Assembly: GCF_023343835.1 (NCBI RefSeq)
Contig: NC_064437.1
Coordinates: 6,028,001 to 6,092,000, forward strand
Source: Lagopus muta
Lineage: Eukaryota > Chordata > Aves > Galliformes > Phasianidae
Length of the DNA: 64,000 nt
Direction of reading: 5' to 3'
Below, one piece after another: positions 11,574 through 23,428 of the stretch. The notes beneath the pieces were generated by a model. It had not been told where the DNA came from. It was given only the letters and a program-made list of their open reading frames with translations, and made no database searches. Numbering within the stretch: the stretch's first letter is position 1; every line of letters begins with the position of its first letter. The translations under genes and the position numbers were made by a program.

Positions 11574-14500
11574 TTTCTGTGCACATCTGTGGGGTGGCAA
11601 CAGTAAGGCTGAGCACAAAGGCTGGAAGATACAAGTCTGTCACAAGCAAGCAGCGTTATTTTTATCTTCTCGACCTTATATTCCACAACCTGTTTAACTA
11701 GAAATGTTGAAAGGGTCAATGTCAGTGTTCATTAAGCCAAGCTTCCTTCCTTTATTGAAGGGATGAAGAGTGTCACAGCAGACAGCGACAGACCTTGCGT
11801 AAAACCTCAGTGTAACTTTGCCATTTCTTGGAGAAATGCATGCAGTGGATCAACCAGGATTCTGTCAAATGAGCTTATGAACTCCCTCTCTTCTTTTCAA
11901 AACACCTATTGCAAAACCTTTTGGTCAAAATGGCTAGGGACGGGTCTTCACCCACTGCTGACTCAACAGCAAGAAATTCCAATATTCAGCCAAAATTCAT
12001 AAAGAACAATTTATAACAGGGTAACTTCAATATTATGCCATAAAAGTTACCTACCTTTAAGACACTATCTGGTATCCTTTATCTACAGGCTCCTCTTCCT
12101 TCCCCTCCTTCCAGCAGCTTTTTTCACCAACAAGGTGGAAGGGAGCACCAACCAGCCAGCCTGATGCCACAACCAACATGCATTAAGACAGCAAATACAG
12201 GTGCACTTTTTTTTTTAAAGTAACTATTACCTATAAAGCAATTTACATATGGCACCCCAGAAAACTTCACTTCCTCTTCTCGCTGAAGCTGATCACCACC
12301 TGTGCTCATGGTGCCAGAAGGCCCCAGACAGCCCCACACAAACAGACACTCTTGCCTGCAGTCCTTTCCCTGTTCCATCACAAAGCAGAGCAGTGAGGTG
12401 AAGCACTATTTCAGTTCAGATCCACAGATGCAACTGCAATTCATGCATGCCTCCAGCACAACATGAAGGACAAGACCTGCACGTGCAATTGTTAATACAC
12501 TCATTTCTCTTACATAGAATGGCTATAGTTGGTTTGGGCCTTGGTTTTGCTCTTCCCATGGCTTGCAGCACTCAGCATGCAGCATCTTTCTCACTGCAAC
12601 TTTCCTCCTCTTACACTGTCCCAACACACCCCAACAGTTCTGGCTTCACACAGCCACATGGAGAGCAGAACGTTACGCCACTGGGATTGCTCTCACAAAA
12701 TATATGCCATCACTGATGACAAATAGCTCATTTGTGGCCCAAGAGAATTTTGCACACGTTTCTGTGAATAGGTGCAATTGCTGTAGCAGAATGAATTGGG
12801 ATTGCAACATTTAGCCATATCAATTACCATACCTTTGAGAGGACAGCATCAGAACACCTGTGTATTAGTTAAGTCATAACATAAGTCACGACAAGGCAAT
12901 CATAAAAACTTTGTGGTCTGTTGAGCAAAATACACCCAACACGCACATACACGGTGGCAAGTCTCACACAAATGCAGCAGACTATATCAAGGACAGCCAA
13001 TGACTGTTCAAACAGAGGACTTTCTCACGTAAGGAACACTCCACCAAGGTTGCAGGACTGGCAGGGCACTGCACAGAGATCCAGGCACAGGCAGAAGGAA
13101 GCCCAGCAGCACAGACGGACCAGGACAAGAGCACAGTGAACACCAACGATGCCCACAGAGCAGGCTGGAGGAGGCCATTGCTGCAACTTCAATTTAAAAG
13201 AAGCCACAAGATATCCCAAATTGCATTTTCAAAACCTGCTGCTGCCAACAGCTTTTGCAAGTTTATGGGCACACTGCGCTGTCTTCAGCTCATGTCTGTG
13301 ATCTCTCACCTCATTTTGTGTCTGCTACCTAATCAAGCAACTACCCAGGTCGTAAGGTTTTAAATGTTGCCTTCAAATAAAAAAATAAAATAAAAAATAT
13401 ATATATATCCACTGAAATACTGTATCAGGGCCCCGAAGACAAACAGGGTGGTACAGAGCTTCAGGTCTTCCCAGATAAAGGAAGAACATATTTCACCAGC
13501 CTGTCCTCCACATCAACATTTCAAACGTGCTTCTCTGAGCACAGGGTCAATGCTGAGAACAGGCGCTTGTCACACTTGTAGCTTACTTGTTCAGCAAGCG
13601 TTGTATGTCCTTTTAAAAAGATCTCAGCATGTATTGTTCACAGCACTACCTTTAAGAAACCCAAGAAGAAAAGATGGATTCCAGACTTCACTGAATAAAA
13701 TTCAAAGTTTGGTAAATTCAGAAATTATTTTCTGCAGCTGTTAAGGAATTACTGAAGAAGAGAAATACGAGACAAGGGCTGAGAGGAGTGGCACATCTGT
13801 TCTGCAAAATAACATCGTTGCAAAGAACTACTAGAGGCAAGAGAAACTGGGTAAAAACAGAGCTCTGCAGACAAAGCAGCAGAAAGCATATTGCCAACAG
13901 ATGGCAAAGTAGTCAAAGGTGGAACAGAAAAATGAGCCTGAAAGTACACTCAATTTTGAGGACTTCAGGAGAAAAAAAACACTAACTCTTTCCTAAGCAG
14001 ATTCACTAGTTAGTAATGGAGTTGCATGTGCTCGGCACTTGGAAAAACAGTTGTAATTTCGGGAGTCTAAAATGGAGGCAGCCAAAACCAGCATGCCTAT
14101 GAAAATGCTGGTCAACTGTCAGTACAACTTCCTTCCCCACACACAAACACACGCTTTTCTCTGTGTGTTTTAATTATGTCCCATGTTAGCCCTTAAGCTT
14201 GATGCACTGGAAAACAGCTGCTGTTTTAATGGGCCACTTTTTCATGAGTTTGGATAGCTGTTTAAGCTATCCCATGTAGCTTACAGCACATTGACAAGGG
14301 GCAGGTATATGCAGAGCCTCTGAAGGGAAGGTATATTCCTCATTATTCCATGTGTCTGTACTGACAATCCAATTTTCAGTTCAACTTTTAGAAGCAGGGA
14401 ATTTTATACAGCAGGTTCAGTACCACTCACTGATAAAAAGGAAATTGGCATGCAACAATAAAGAGATTATTGGGTGCATATTTTGCAGTTACAAGTGAAC

Positions 14501-16189
14501 ACCTTAAAAATGATTACTTAACCAGATTCCCATATGGACACCCACAGCACAAGCGTGCCAAAACACAGAAAGTATTTTGAACATCAAGATAGCACAGACG
14601 TTAGCTCAAAGAGACATGCAAGACCTTGTCTACAAGGCTGCACCTAGCCCAGCAAGCTTCCTTTGCTCTGCTTGTTTGCATACCTTGCGAGAGCGGCTCA
14701 GGAAGTTTGCACATCGTTGCTGCAAACCCAAAGGAAGCAAACCCAAATGTGGCCATTTTATGGCTGAGGTTCCAGCAGCTCGATTTTAAGTTGTTAATCA
14801 TCCACAGCTCCTCGTGCACAGCGCTAGGTGCCACAAACAAGTTATCATATCAAACTTATTTCATCCTCTTCCTTGCTTTCCATCCTCTGCAGGTCTGCGT
14901 GTTCTCACACACACTAATTCTCATTCAAACATTTTGGAAAGTATTTATCACGCATAAGGACAAAAAACCTACGTTCCCCTTTCTAACAGTGAATCTGAGC
15001 TGTGATCTGGAACTTAAAATGAGACCATGACATCCTGCTGCCACTACAGCAATAAAGGAGCTCCAGGAGCTCCCCAATTCAGTGCTTGACTTCGGCATCT
15101 TTTGGCCCTAAAACAATTCAAAGTTACAAACCCCTTCAACCTCAAAGCATGTGAACTGTGAAATACTGCACAGTATGAAGGTGAAGGTCCTTTGTCATCA
15201 CAAACCACTGCAGTTTTTGACTATGTGACACAGAACACCCCTTACAGTGAGTGTGTGGGAACTGCTGAGATCAGCGCATGGGGTTTGGGACAGCTGAATG
15301 CCTGCATGCACACCACCACACGCTGGGGAGTTTTGCTATGAACTCACATGGTAACAAGTGTCTGCAAGTTTGCTTATTTTACTGTCTACTGTGCTCTCAG
15401 TCAACCATTCACACTTACGTACAAGAAGTTCTTCGTTTAGAATTTTTAAAAAAAGCACGAGCAACTGAGGAAGAGTACTTATCCACCACTGAAGTCGACA
15501 GGAGAAGGCCTGCACAGTGCGATTTCTCAACTCCTGCAAGAGCCAACAGGTTGTTTTCCACGGCAAAAAAAACAACAAGCAACCAAAGTCTTCCCAGAAA
15601 GCACAGCTGTGAATACAGCCACCAGCACAGACAGTAATAAGTATGTTACAGCAAGAACACAGTGCATTCCCAAACAATTGGGACACACAGTTGTCCCAAA
15701 GAAGGGACAATTAGGACTGGCTTAGAACATCACCTTTCGAAAACCTTGACACCAAGCATTTTCATTTAATGGACTTGTGCAGACTCTGCTAAGAAGTCAG
15801 AAAAAAAAAATAATAACCCATCTTAGGAAGTGTGTTCTGTCATTAAGTACTCACACAAAGCGAGCAGCTCTGCACAGCCCGGCAGTCCCAGCATGGTTCC
15901 ACTGCACCACCAAAGGCTGCTGTGCCTGTGTCTCCTCCTGAACAACCCGGGGACCTCCTGTCACAGCTGGTGTTTCTCTGATTGTTGAGTATCACAGGTT
16001 ACGCGTCTACCCTGCTAAATACTTTCTGCAGTTTTGTTAATTGTACATTAAGGTCTGCAACTCCTGCATGACTCCCTCCCTAAGGAGCGCTCAGGCCACC
16101 CCGCAGGATTTATCTGAGCCTGTCATTGTCACAGATCCCTTCAGACAGGGCTCATGTCCTGCTCAGAGCCACGTACGTTTCCTCTTCGG

Positions 16190-17760
16190 GGATGGAGACG
16201 AAGCAGAGGACAAACGCAGGCCTGAGTTCCGTGCCCTCCTTTCCGGGGCCACCACAGCGCAGAGCTCAGGACTGGGCCGTGCCGGGACCCCACGGCTGCG
16301 AGGACGTGACAGAGCACCCGGCGTTTTTCCCCAGCCCGTCATCAGACGTAAATTTACATATCCCCTGCAGACAGAAGACCAAACAGCCCTTCCTGGAACC
16401 CCACGCAGCTGAAAGAAACAGCATCTCCGGCAGCACAAAAGTTACTCCGGTTCAGCCGCTGCCGGAGCGCCGCAGACAAAGCCGGGCATCGCCGAGCGCG
16501 CGGCCTCCGGAGCACCGAGAGCGGCACAGACAGTGATGTCACCGCGCGACGACAACAAAGGAAGCGGCACGGCTGGAAACTCGGCGCCTTCCCCTTCTGT
16601 TTTCAACCCAAATCCGGAGACGACCGCGGCGGCTCCGACCCCGGGGCGGACCCTGACCCCCTCCGCCGTCTCCGGCTTCGTATCCCCCACGGTCCGCGCG
16701 GCCCCACGCCGAGACCGGGGAAACAAAGCGGCGCTCCTCGCGCCGCGGCCGGGACCCTCCGCTCGGTGCCCCGCGGGGCCGGACGCAGCGCAGCGCTCCG
16801 GGGGCTCCTCCGGGCTCCTCCCCGCCCCCCGGCCGGGCCGCTCTCCGTCCCCGTCCCCTCGGGCTCCGCCGCGTCGCTCCCCGCCCCCTCCCGTACCTGA
16901 TATGGCGGCGGCGGCTCCTGATCCGGCTCGGCCCCGTCCCCGTAGCTGGCCCGGTCCGACTGGGACTCGTGGAGCAGCGAGATGTCATCCGAGGTGGGGG
17001 ACTTGAGGCAGTTCCCCATTTTCCTCCCCCCCGAGGAGCGGAACGTCCCCTCCGCCTCCTCCCCTCCTCACGACGGAGGGCTCCGCACCCTCAGCCGCCG
17101 CGCAGCGCGCAGCCCGCAGCCGCCCCGCCGGGGAGGCTCATGCCAGCCAGCCCGGCCCTAAGCAGCTTAGCGGCAGCGCGGCCGCCTCCTCGCGCCGCCC
17201 GCTCTCCGCCCCGAGCCGTAGGGCGGCAGGACCGGGCTGGGCTCGGCTCCCGCCCAGGAGCGGTGGAGCAGCAGGGCTCAGGTGGGGTCCGCCCGCCCCG
17301 CGGCAGCCCGGCACCGTTCCGCTTCCCGGTCACCGGCTTTCTGCGCACTGGGCTTTGTCGCGCAGGCCGCCCCGGCTCCTCCTCTCACTCCGCCCCGCCG
17401 GGATCGCGCACGCAGGGCCCGGCGGCACCACGCTCGGCGGACGGGAGCCTTGCCCGCCCCGGCGCTCTGAGGCGAGGCCGGCGGCCTCCGGCCCCGAAGC
17501 GAGCGGCCGTGTGCCCCGCGGCCCCGCCCCGCGGCTGTTGGTTTGCAGGAGGGGCCCGGTGTCTGACCCCGGGGGCGGAGCTGTGCCGGAGGCCGAAGTT
17601 CTTGCCCCGCGCTGGGCCCCGGCTGCTGCTCGGGGTAGAGGCCCGGCAGAGCCTGCTTTGTGCTCGGAGGCCGGGAGGAGCTGTGCGCGGAGACTGCGCG
17701 GAGACGGCGGCGGACGCTGCTCGTGCCGCTCTGCACTCCCGAAGGCCTTCGAGGTGATGA
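16190..17760. promoter_or_regulatory. RNF11: CpG-island promoter of RNF11
   Basis: Dense CpG and GC-box-like sequence surrounds RNF11 coding exon 1, with sharp transitions to AT-rich DNA on both sides. The exon sits near the middle, so the RNF11 5' UTR and start sites must lie to the right of 17,019, probably within 17,020-17,750. No TATA box was recognised, which is typical of broad housekeeping promoters. Long open frames here on both strands (one of 262 codons on the plus strand) come from GC richness and are not genes. Confidence 0.8.
16897..17019 (-). CDS. RNF11: RNF11 coding exon 1 (RING finger protein 11, N-terminus)
   Basis: RNF11 is a small membrane-anchored E3 ubiquitin-ligase adaptor of early and recycling endosomes. 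It works with NEDD4-family ligases and in the A20/ITCH/TAX1BP1 complex that damps NF-kB. The exon encodes 41 residues starting MGNCLKSPTSDDISLL. Gly2 and Cys4 form the dual myristoylation/palmitoylation anchor of the family. An acidic dileucine sorting signal (DDISLL) lies at residues 11-16. The WW-binding PPPY motif is at residues 37-40, just before the exon end. The reading frame stops at a clean donor (CAG|GTACGG) in phase 0. The upstream ATG context and near-identity to vertebrate RNF11 fix the start. The central region and the RING-H2 domain lie on later exons that are not seen here. Small substitutions relative to mammals (Ser-Tyr-Gly-Asp-Gly-Ala region) look ordinary. Confidence 0.97.
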
Positions 17761-17780
17761 GAGTTACAGCAAATACATCG

Positions 17781-17786
17781 TTTATT
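17781..17786 (-). terminator. Possible poly(A) signal (AATAAA) on minus strand
   Basis: TTTATT on the plus strand gives AATAAA on the minus strand, followed downstream (leftward) by GT-rich GATGTATTTGCTGT. The preceding minus-strand sequence (18,100 to 17,800) is 3'-UTR-like in texture. The site lies at the upstream edge of the RNF11 CpG island, so a transcript ending here would stop just before the RNF11 promoter. No gene body was found for it. Confidence 0.2.
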
Positions 17787-18775
17787 TTACGGGGTATTCA
17801 CGTTCTCCATCAAGAAATTAAGCTTTCAAAATGAAATATAGTTGTATGTACAGTGCAAAAGGTCAGCACCCTTCTCCCAGCATAACCACGCCGACACAGC
17901 ATGGGGCAAACACGTTTTTCAGGGCAGATTCAAGGGTTTCTTCCAGTATAAATCCTCACAGCACCCTGCTGCCCGTCAGATCCAGGCCACTGAATATATC
18001 CAAAAATCAATTTTTCATTACTAGTCCTAGGCAAATTCAACACAGGTGGCAGCAACTAGAAATCAGGTCCTGCAGCAATGCAGCACGGCCAGCTTTAATC
18101 AAGAGTGCCTCAGCTGATCTGTGTCAGGCCTGATGAGCACAGAGCTCCTATCTGAGCTCACTGTCTCTAAGCCAGCTGCCCAGCAGCAGGTTTTTGGCTC
18201 TGCTATCTCTGCTCAGACCTCTGAGATGCCCTGTAGTGCTTGGAGGATGGGGAGCTGTGCTGCTGTTTGTTACCCACGTGAGCTCCTCCTTGAGGATTTC
18301 CTTTTATTATTGTGCAAGAGTTTTGCTTTGCTGTTTGTCATTAGATGGCTTAAATGCTTTCAGTGTGAAATCTATAGTAACAGAGAAGATATTAGTGCTG
18401 CTTATGGGGCTTGGAAAAGGTATTTCCAAGAAGCTAGAAGTAGCGCTGGAGTTGTGAGTGTTGCTTGTGATGGAAACACTTTGCAACATTGTGCTGTAAC
18501 TGACAATGACCACTGTACAGGGTGTGGATGTTTATCACAGGAGCGTGTTGACTCGCTTAATAGGAGAATTAAGAAGGTAAGCAGTGGCTGGAGAGGAGTC
18601 ACTGCCTGCCCAGGAGCAGCTTCAAGGTGAGAGCAATGTCAGAGCTGCTGCTGGAGGATCCTGTGGTGGGTTATGGGGACAGTTGGAGTTCCTTCAGCTG
18701 TGCAGTGGTGGCATTGCTGACAAGGTAACAGGCAATGAGAAGGATATCTTTATTCTACTGCTGTTTCTGCTTTTA

Positions 18776-18993
18776 TCATAAAATCATTAAGGTTGCAAAA
18801 GGCCTAATCCACAAGTCCAACCCCAACCTGATCTCCTATGCCCAATACATCCCTCAGTCCTACAGCTCCATGGTTCTCAAACATCCCCAGGAATGGTGAC
18901 TGTACCACCTTCTTGGGCAGCCTGTGTCAGTGCATCACCACTCTTTCTGAGAAGAAATTGTCCCTAATATCTAACCCTGGTGCTGTTTAAGGT
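18776..18993 (-). mobile_element. CR1 LINE 3' fragment
   Basis: Read on the plus strand it begins TCATAAAATCATTAAGGTTG, the reverse complement of the CR1 3' terminus with its short TGATTCTATGA-type repeats. It continues with the family's AAGTCCAACC, GGAATGGTGACTGTACCACC, TGGGCAGCCTGTG and CCACTCTTTCTGAGAAGAA blocks, and ends near CCTAATATCTAACCCTGG. It is a 5'-truncated, non-coding copy inserted in reverse orientation. Confidence 0.93.
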
Positions 18994-19001
18994 TATTTCT
19001 T

Positions 19002-19019
19002 TCTCTCTCTCTCTCTCTG
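19002..19019 (+). repeat. (TC)n microsatellite
   Basis: About nine TC units, directly beyond the inner end of the CR1 fragment. Confidence 0.9.
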
Positions 19020-19702
19020 CAGAGCTTCAGTGCATGTAGTTGCTGTTGCTCCATGTAGGCCGAGTAGCTTTAAATGAGGAAGAGCAATTAGCAGTCATTA
19101 CTGAGCTCTTGGAAGAGTTAAGCCACTTGTTTTTCCAGGCCATTTACTGCTGTCATGTCAGGTAGGTGGCTAATAGCAGCTGGGCACCATCAGGTCACAA
19201 ATTGAAAAGTGATCTGGGAGATGGAGAGTGGGAATAATTCTTCTGTTCACAAATGCAGAAAGAGCGTGGGTTTTCTGTATCCCTGTACCTGCTGTGGGGT
19301 TACTGTGAGGCCACTAGTTTTCTACCACTTTTATTTTCCTTTTGCAGCTTGGGGATAAGAAAGCAGTCAAAAAGCTTTTCTAAGCAGAAGTTGGTTGTCC
19401 TTAGTGTTCAGTAGCTGTTTGGTGGGAGCCTTTCTTTAGAGACCCTATGATCTGTTCCCACTGTTTTTCAGTATTAAGCTGCAAAAACTGGAACAGATCT
19501 GGCTAGCTTCGCAGTACTGGCTTTCTACAGATACTATTTTTAAGTTCATGGGCTGCTTGAAAGGATCTGCTTTTGTGGCAATAGACACACAAGTGACCTT
19601 TGTACATGCAGAATGGCAGAGGTGAATATGGGCCAAAACAACACATTTCTGTGCTGTTTGTTCTGCACAGACTTGGAAGCTCCCAAGTAAATTTTTTATA
19701 TG

Positions 19703-19738
19703 TTTTTTTTTTTGTTTTGGGTTTTTTTTTTTTTTTTT
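19703..19738 (+). repeat. T-rich tract
   Basis: Two T runs (about 11 and 18) separated by GTTTTGGG. Low complexity; no mobile element body was recognised beside it. Confidence 0.85.
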
Positions 19739-21103
19739 GAGAAGACCTGCAGGTACATTTGCCCCGTTCCAGCAGAACTGTAGGGAAATTTGACTAAAGT
19801 CTTCATTTGTTGTTTTTTTTATTATTATTATTTCCCCCTTTGTTTGAGGAACAATTCTTAAGTTTGAGCTTGTTGAGTCTTAAAATGATCACACAGGTGC
19901 AATTGAATGTTTTATTTCGGAGAGTTTTGATAGTAAAGGAGACATATTATGTAACAGTGTGTTCTTAAGGCTCATAGGAGCTCACTGGAGATTGAGCTAC
20001 CTTACCAAAAAAATTCCAGACATGTTTTTGGAGTTAAAAATCTGAAAACACTGAAGACCTGAAGAAACTTTCCTCTTAACAGTTTCTCTACAAAGCTGAC
20101 ATCGTAAGTTGCCTCGTTAAGAGGTAAAAGACCTGGTTAATTTTATGTGACCCATTGTTGTGTTATTGATGGGAAACATTTTGTGCTCCCCAGAAGTTTC
20201 TGAAAGACCTTTTGTATCAGCAAGGAATATGTTCTTTCCTTCCTTTTCTTCCATCAGCCTAATCTTCCTAGCATTTTTCATTTCTTATTATGTCTTATCT
20301 TTCTGCTGGATAAGATTATTTTATCAATTCATATATAGAAGCCCAGTTAACTTCTGGATGAATGGAGTGGCATGGAAAGTTTCAAAGATAGCACTGTTTG
20401 CTCAGGTAATGGTGGTGAATAGATATGTTATTTTAGGACTTTTTCCTGGGGGGAAAAAAAGTATACATTTGAAGAAGTCAATGATGTTCTTCTATTATTC
20501 ATGTGAATCTGACTGTGGGAATGACCTAATTAATGAATTAATTTGCTTGGGTTTAAAGAACACAGTGTCTTCTAAAATGCTTGATTGCTTTCAGTTCTGT
20601 TGCTATTTTAGCTGAACCACAGCCATCTCTCAGTGTATATTGTAATTGTTTATTGTTTTTCAAGGGAGACCAAATGCAGCATAATAAAGTAAGTAAAATA
20701 GTGATATATTTCCCTTTCATTTTGTGATGCAGAATTTTGCTCGTTTCTAAAAACAACCTTCAACTTAGAGAATCCTGGTATCATAAATATCACTTAGATT
20801 AATCTATCCTAAAGATAAAGCTTGATAGGGATGTGTTTCCCATCACTGAAATAAGTTGCCTTTTACAATAGCTCATTTCCCCAAATCCAAGATGTTTTAT
20901 CTCCAAAGAGTGCCACGTACTCTTTGCCATACCCACGCTGTATGTCACAAAGGAGGAAAAAAAGACTAAAAAGAATATACCACACAAAAGCCACTGAAGT
21001 AACCACCATACAAAGGTAACCTCTTCTAAAAAATCCCATCACCCAGCTCATATAAATTTAGTGTAGGAGTCAATCTTCCTTGTTCCTCAGTGTAACACAC
21101 AGG

Positions 21104-21480
21104 CTCAACTGCAGGAGTGATCAGAGACCTAGAAAACATGATCTGAGAGGAGAGACTGAAAGAATTGGGGTTGTTTAGTCTAAAGGAGAGGAATGTGTTG
21201 GGAAAAGTGATAATGATCTTCAAAAATATAAAAGGTTTCTGCAGGGAGAAGGAATAATTTGTTCTTCCTGTTCAGCAGATCTAGGGCAAGAGGTAATGGA
21301 CTCAGAACTTTAAGGTAGGCATTAGGAAATTATTTCAAACTGCAAAGGCAGTTTAGCACTGGAAGTTATTACCCGGGATTCTCACTTACTGAAGGTTTTG
21401 GAAAAGCAGGTTAGGCCAAATGTCCCAGTATTGTCTTCAGATGAGGCAGATGATATGCAGATAACCTCAAGAGGCTTCAG
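21104..21480 (+). mobile_element. Old CR1-type LINE 3' fragment
   Basis: Blocks in order match the amniote CR1 3' region: AGAGACCTAGAAAACATGAT, GACTGAAAGAATTGGGGTTG, TTGTTTAGTCTAAAGGAGAG, AGGTAATGGACTCA, GGCATTAGGAAATTATTTC, TTTAGCACTGGAAG and GGTTTTGGAAAAGCAGGTTA. It is more diverged than the other two copies, so it is an older subfamily. No intact reading frame remains. Confidence 0.85.
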
Positions 21481-23408
21481 ACTGTTTTGTGTTGTTTAAT
21501 TTCTTTTGAATAATGTACCACAGATGTACTACTGCTATAATGTTTTAATTCTCACTCTGCCTTTTGTCTTCAGAAAATTCCAGTAAGAAAGCATGGAGGT
21601 ACATGTGAGGAGTGGAACAGGTCATGAAGTTCCCAGTAGCGAAGTATTAAGGAGTCACAGTCACTGCAGGGTGGCTGTTTTGCTTGAATGGGAGTGACTT
21701 GCTGTATTTCTGCATGATGGGCCTTGGGTGGCTTGAGTAGTGGGCTGCCATAGTGGGCGTGCAGTGTCAGAAAGCCTGTTTCGAATTATCTTTTAAGCTT
21801 CAATTCAATCACAGGGGTGGTCTGTCTTCGCTTTTTGCTGTGTGTACTCTCTGAATTCTCAAGCAGCAAAGCTCTGTGCAGAGCTCACCGGGGCCGTCGT
21901 GCTTATCGTCAAGTGCCATGGGTTGCAGGACGCTCTGCCTGGACGTGTCTGAATGCTGCAATTCCTGCAAGAATCACTGGAAAACAACCACACCATACAG
22001 AAAATAGGAATGATCATCAGGGAAGTCTTCCTGATTTCTCTTGTTCTATGAAACGGGGTAAGAGAGGATAGCCATATGGTCCCGTTTAATTTTGGTTGGG
22101 TGGAGATTCCTCTAAGACATAGAAAGTCTCAATTGTTTAAGCTGGCTTATCTGAGGCCTGCTTTTTAGCAGAACTAGTCATGTGTTGATTAAGTAAACAC
22201 TTCACACAAAGCAAAACAAGGGAGCAAAAGGTACTGTGAGACTAGTCCTAGTTTGTAACAGCAGCATTTTTCCCTCCCCCAGTTAAGCTTACAGAAATTA
22301 TGGACTCTGTGGAGTGAGTTATTCTAACTTGTGTTGGAAGTGCCATCTTTACAGTACCATCCTCTAAAAGTGACGTTGCAAACCTCTTTGGAAGGTCATA
22401 TATTAGGCTGTATACTGACTTTGTTGTGTTGTCCTGGAACAACAGGCACTTTATTTGGTGTTTCAGACTACACACTTTTGTGGAAAATCTCGTGAAGAAG
22501 CTCTGAAGGATGCAGGATGATTGTCCTGGTGCACAACGCAGAGGTTCAGGTCAAGGTGAAGCCACTTGCTGCTGTTTTGATTTATTGAGCAAATGCTTTT
22601 ACCCATGAGATGTGAAGTGGGATTCCTTTTGTGAATACTGTTACTGTGCCACAATTTATAAGCATGGTGTTCTGTTGGCTGAGGTGCCACCCATAGCTTT
22701 TGCATTACAATCTTAAATATGGATGCAGAGATCCCTGTTGTAGAAGCCCCATCTTGTGGACAACCAATCAATGACTACTTCAGCACTATGAAGATTCAAA
22801 ATACTTAGAAAAGTTGAGGCTAATTTTGAAGACTTTTGCAATAAACTGCAGTGTCTTCGGTCTGCTGGACAGTATGCAAACATTCATGTGCAGAAACTGG
22901 CATTTGCAGATGTTTCCACAGGTAAATAATGGTGAATTACAGAGAGAAGGCAAACAGAGATGGAGACAAGAATTTGTTGCCAGAATTCTATTTTAAGACT
23001 AATTTCACTGAAGTGCTGCTGAGCCTGAATCCTGCACTGAATTCCCAGAATGGTTTCCTGTAGCAACTTGTATAATATACGTTAGTCTCTGGCTGACAAA
23101 ATCATATGAGGGCAGAAGAACATTGTTTGAAAGACTTGTTCAGACAAAAAGAATAGCAAAGACTGCAGGGAAACTGGACCTGGAAACTTTGGGAATATCC
23201 TTCAAGGAATGCCTTTTTTCAGCACAAAATAATCAAAAAGGGCAAGCAACCCAGAGTCAATGAGCCAACATACATGGTGTAAAGAGTATTGGGAAGGGGA
23301 GGAAAAATGTGAAAGTAATCCCTAATATAAACTATTTTCAGGTGCAAGTGTAACTAGTAGAATACACTATAATTAATTGTGCATAGTACGTTCAATTACA
23401 CAGAATTC

Positions 23409-23428
23409 TTATATATTTAAATATATAA
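23409..23428. repeat. 20 bp perfect AT palindrome
   Basis: TTATATATTT is followed directly by its reverse complement AAATATATAA, with no spacer. It lies in a very AT-rich stretch (23.34-23.50 kb) and may be simple compositional chance. Confidence 0.8.

Larger units (their letters stand above)
1..16896 (-). other. RNF11: RNF11 intron 1 (5' part; continues beyond window)
   Basis: This stretch follows the splice donor of RNF11 coding exon 1 on the minus strand. The donor (GTACGG after the CAG codon) is visible at 16,896-16,891. I searched by eye on the minus strand for the next RNF11 coding segment, which in the family begins right after the PPPPYQ residues and leads to the RING domain, and did not find it; nor did I find the C-terminal RING exon. 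The simplest reading is one long first intron. The DNA is AT-rich with few repeats: a MIR relic, one ~95 bp direct repeat pair, one 42 bp inverted pair and short A/T runs. Open frames here (up to 142 codons) show no recognisable domain and no coding bias. The alternative is that a diverged or small exon was missed. Confidence 0.6.

Noticed and set aside
1-16896. RNF11 exons 2 and 3 (RING domain) expected somewhere to the left
   Set aside because: I looked on the minus strand for the conserved central and RING sequences and found neither; most likely they lie beyond position 1.
16969-17757. 262-codon open frame antisense to RNF11 exon 1
   Set aside because: GC-rich shadow of the RNF11 promoter with a low-complexity Pro/Arg/Ala product.
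20160-20615. 151-codon open frame with hydrophobic segments, considered as a small membrane protein or C1orf185 relic
   Set aside because: AT-rich DNA gives Phe/Leu/Ile-rich chance frames. No resemblance to C1orf185, and it lies on the strand opposite to that expected from human synteny.
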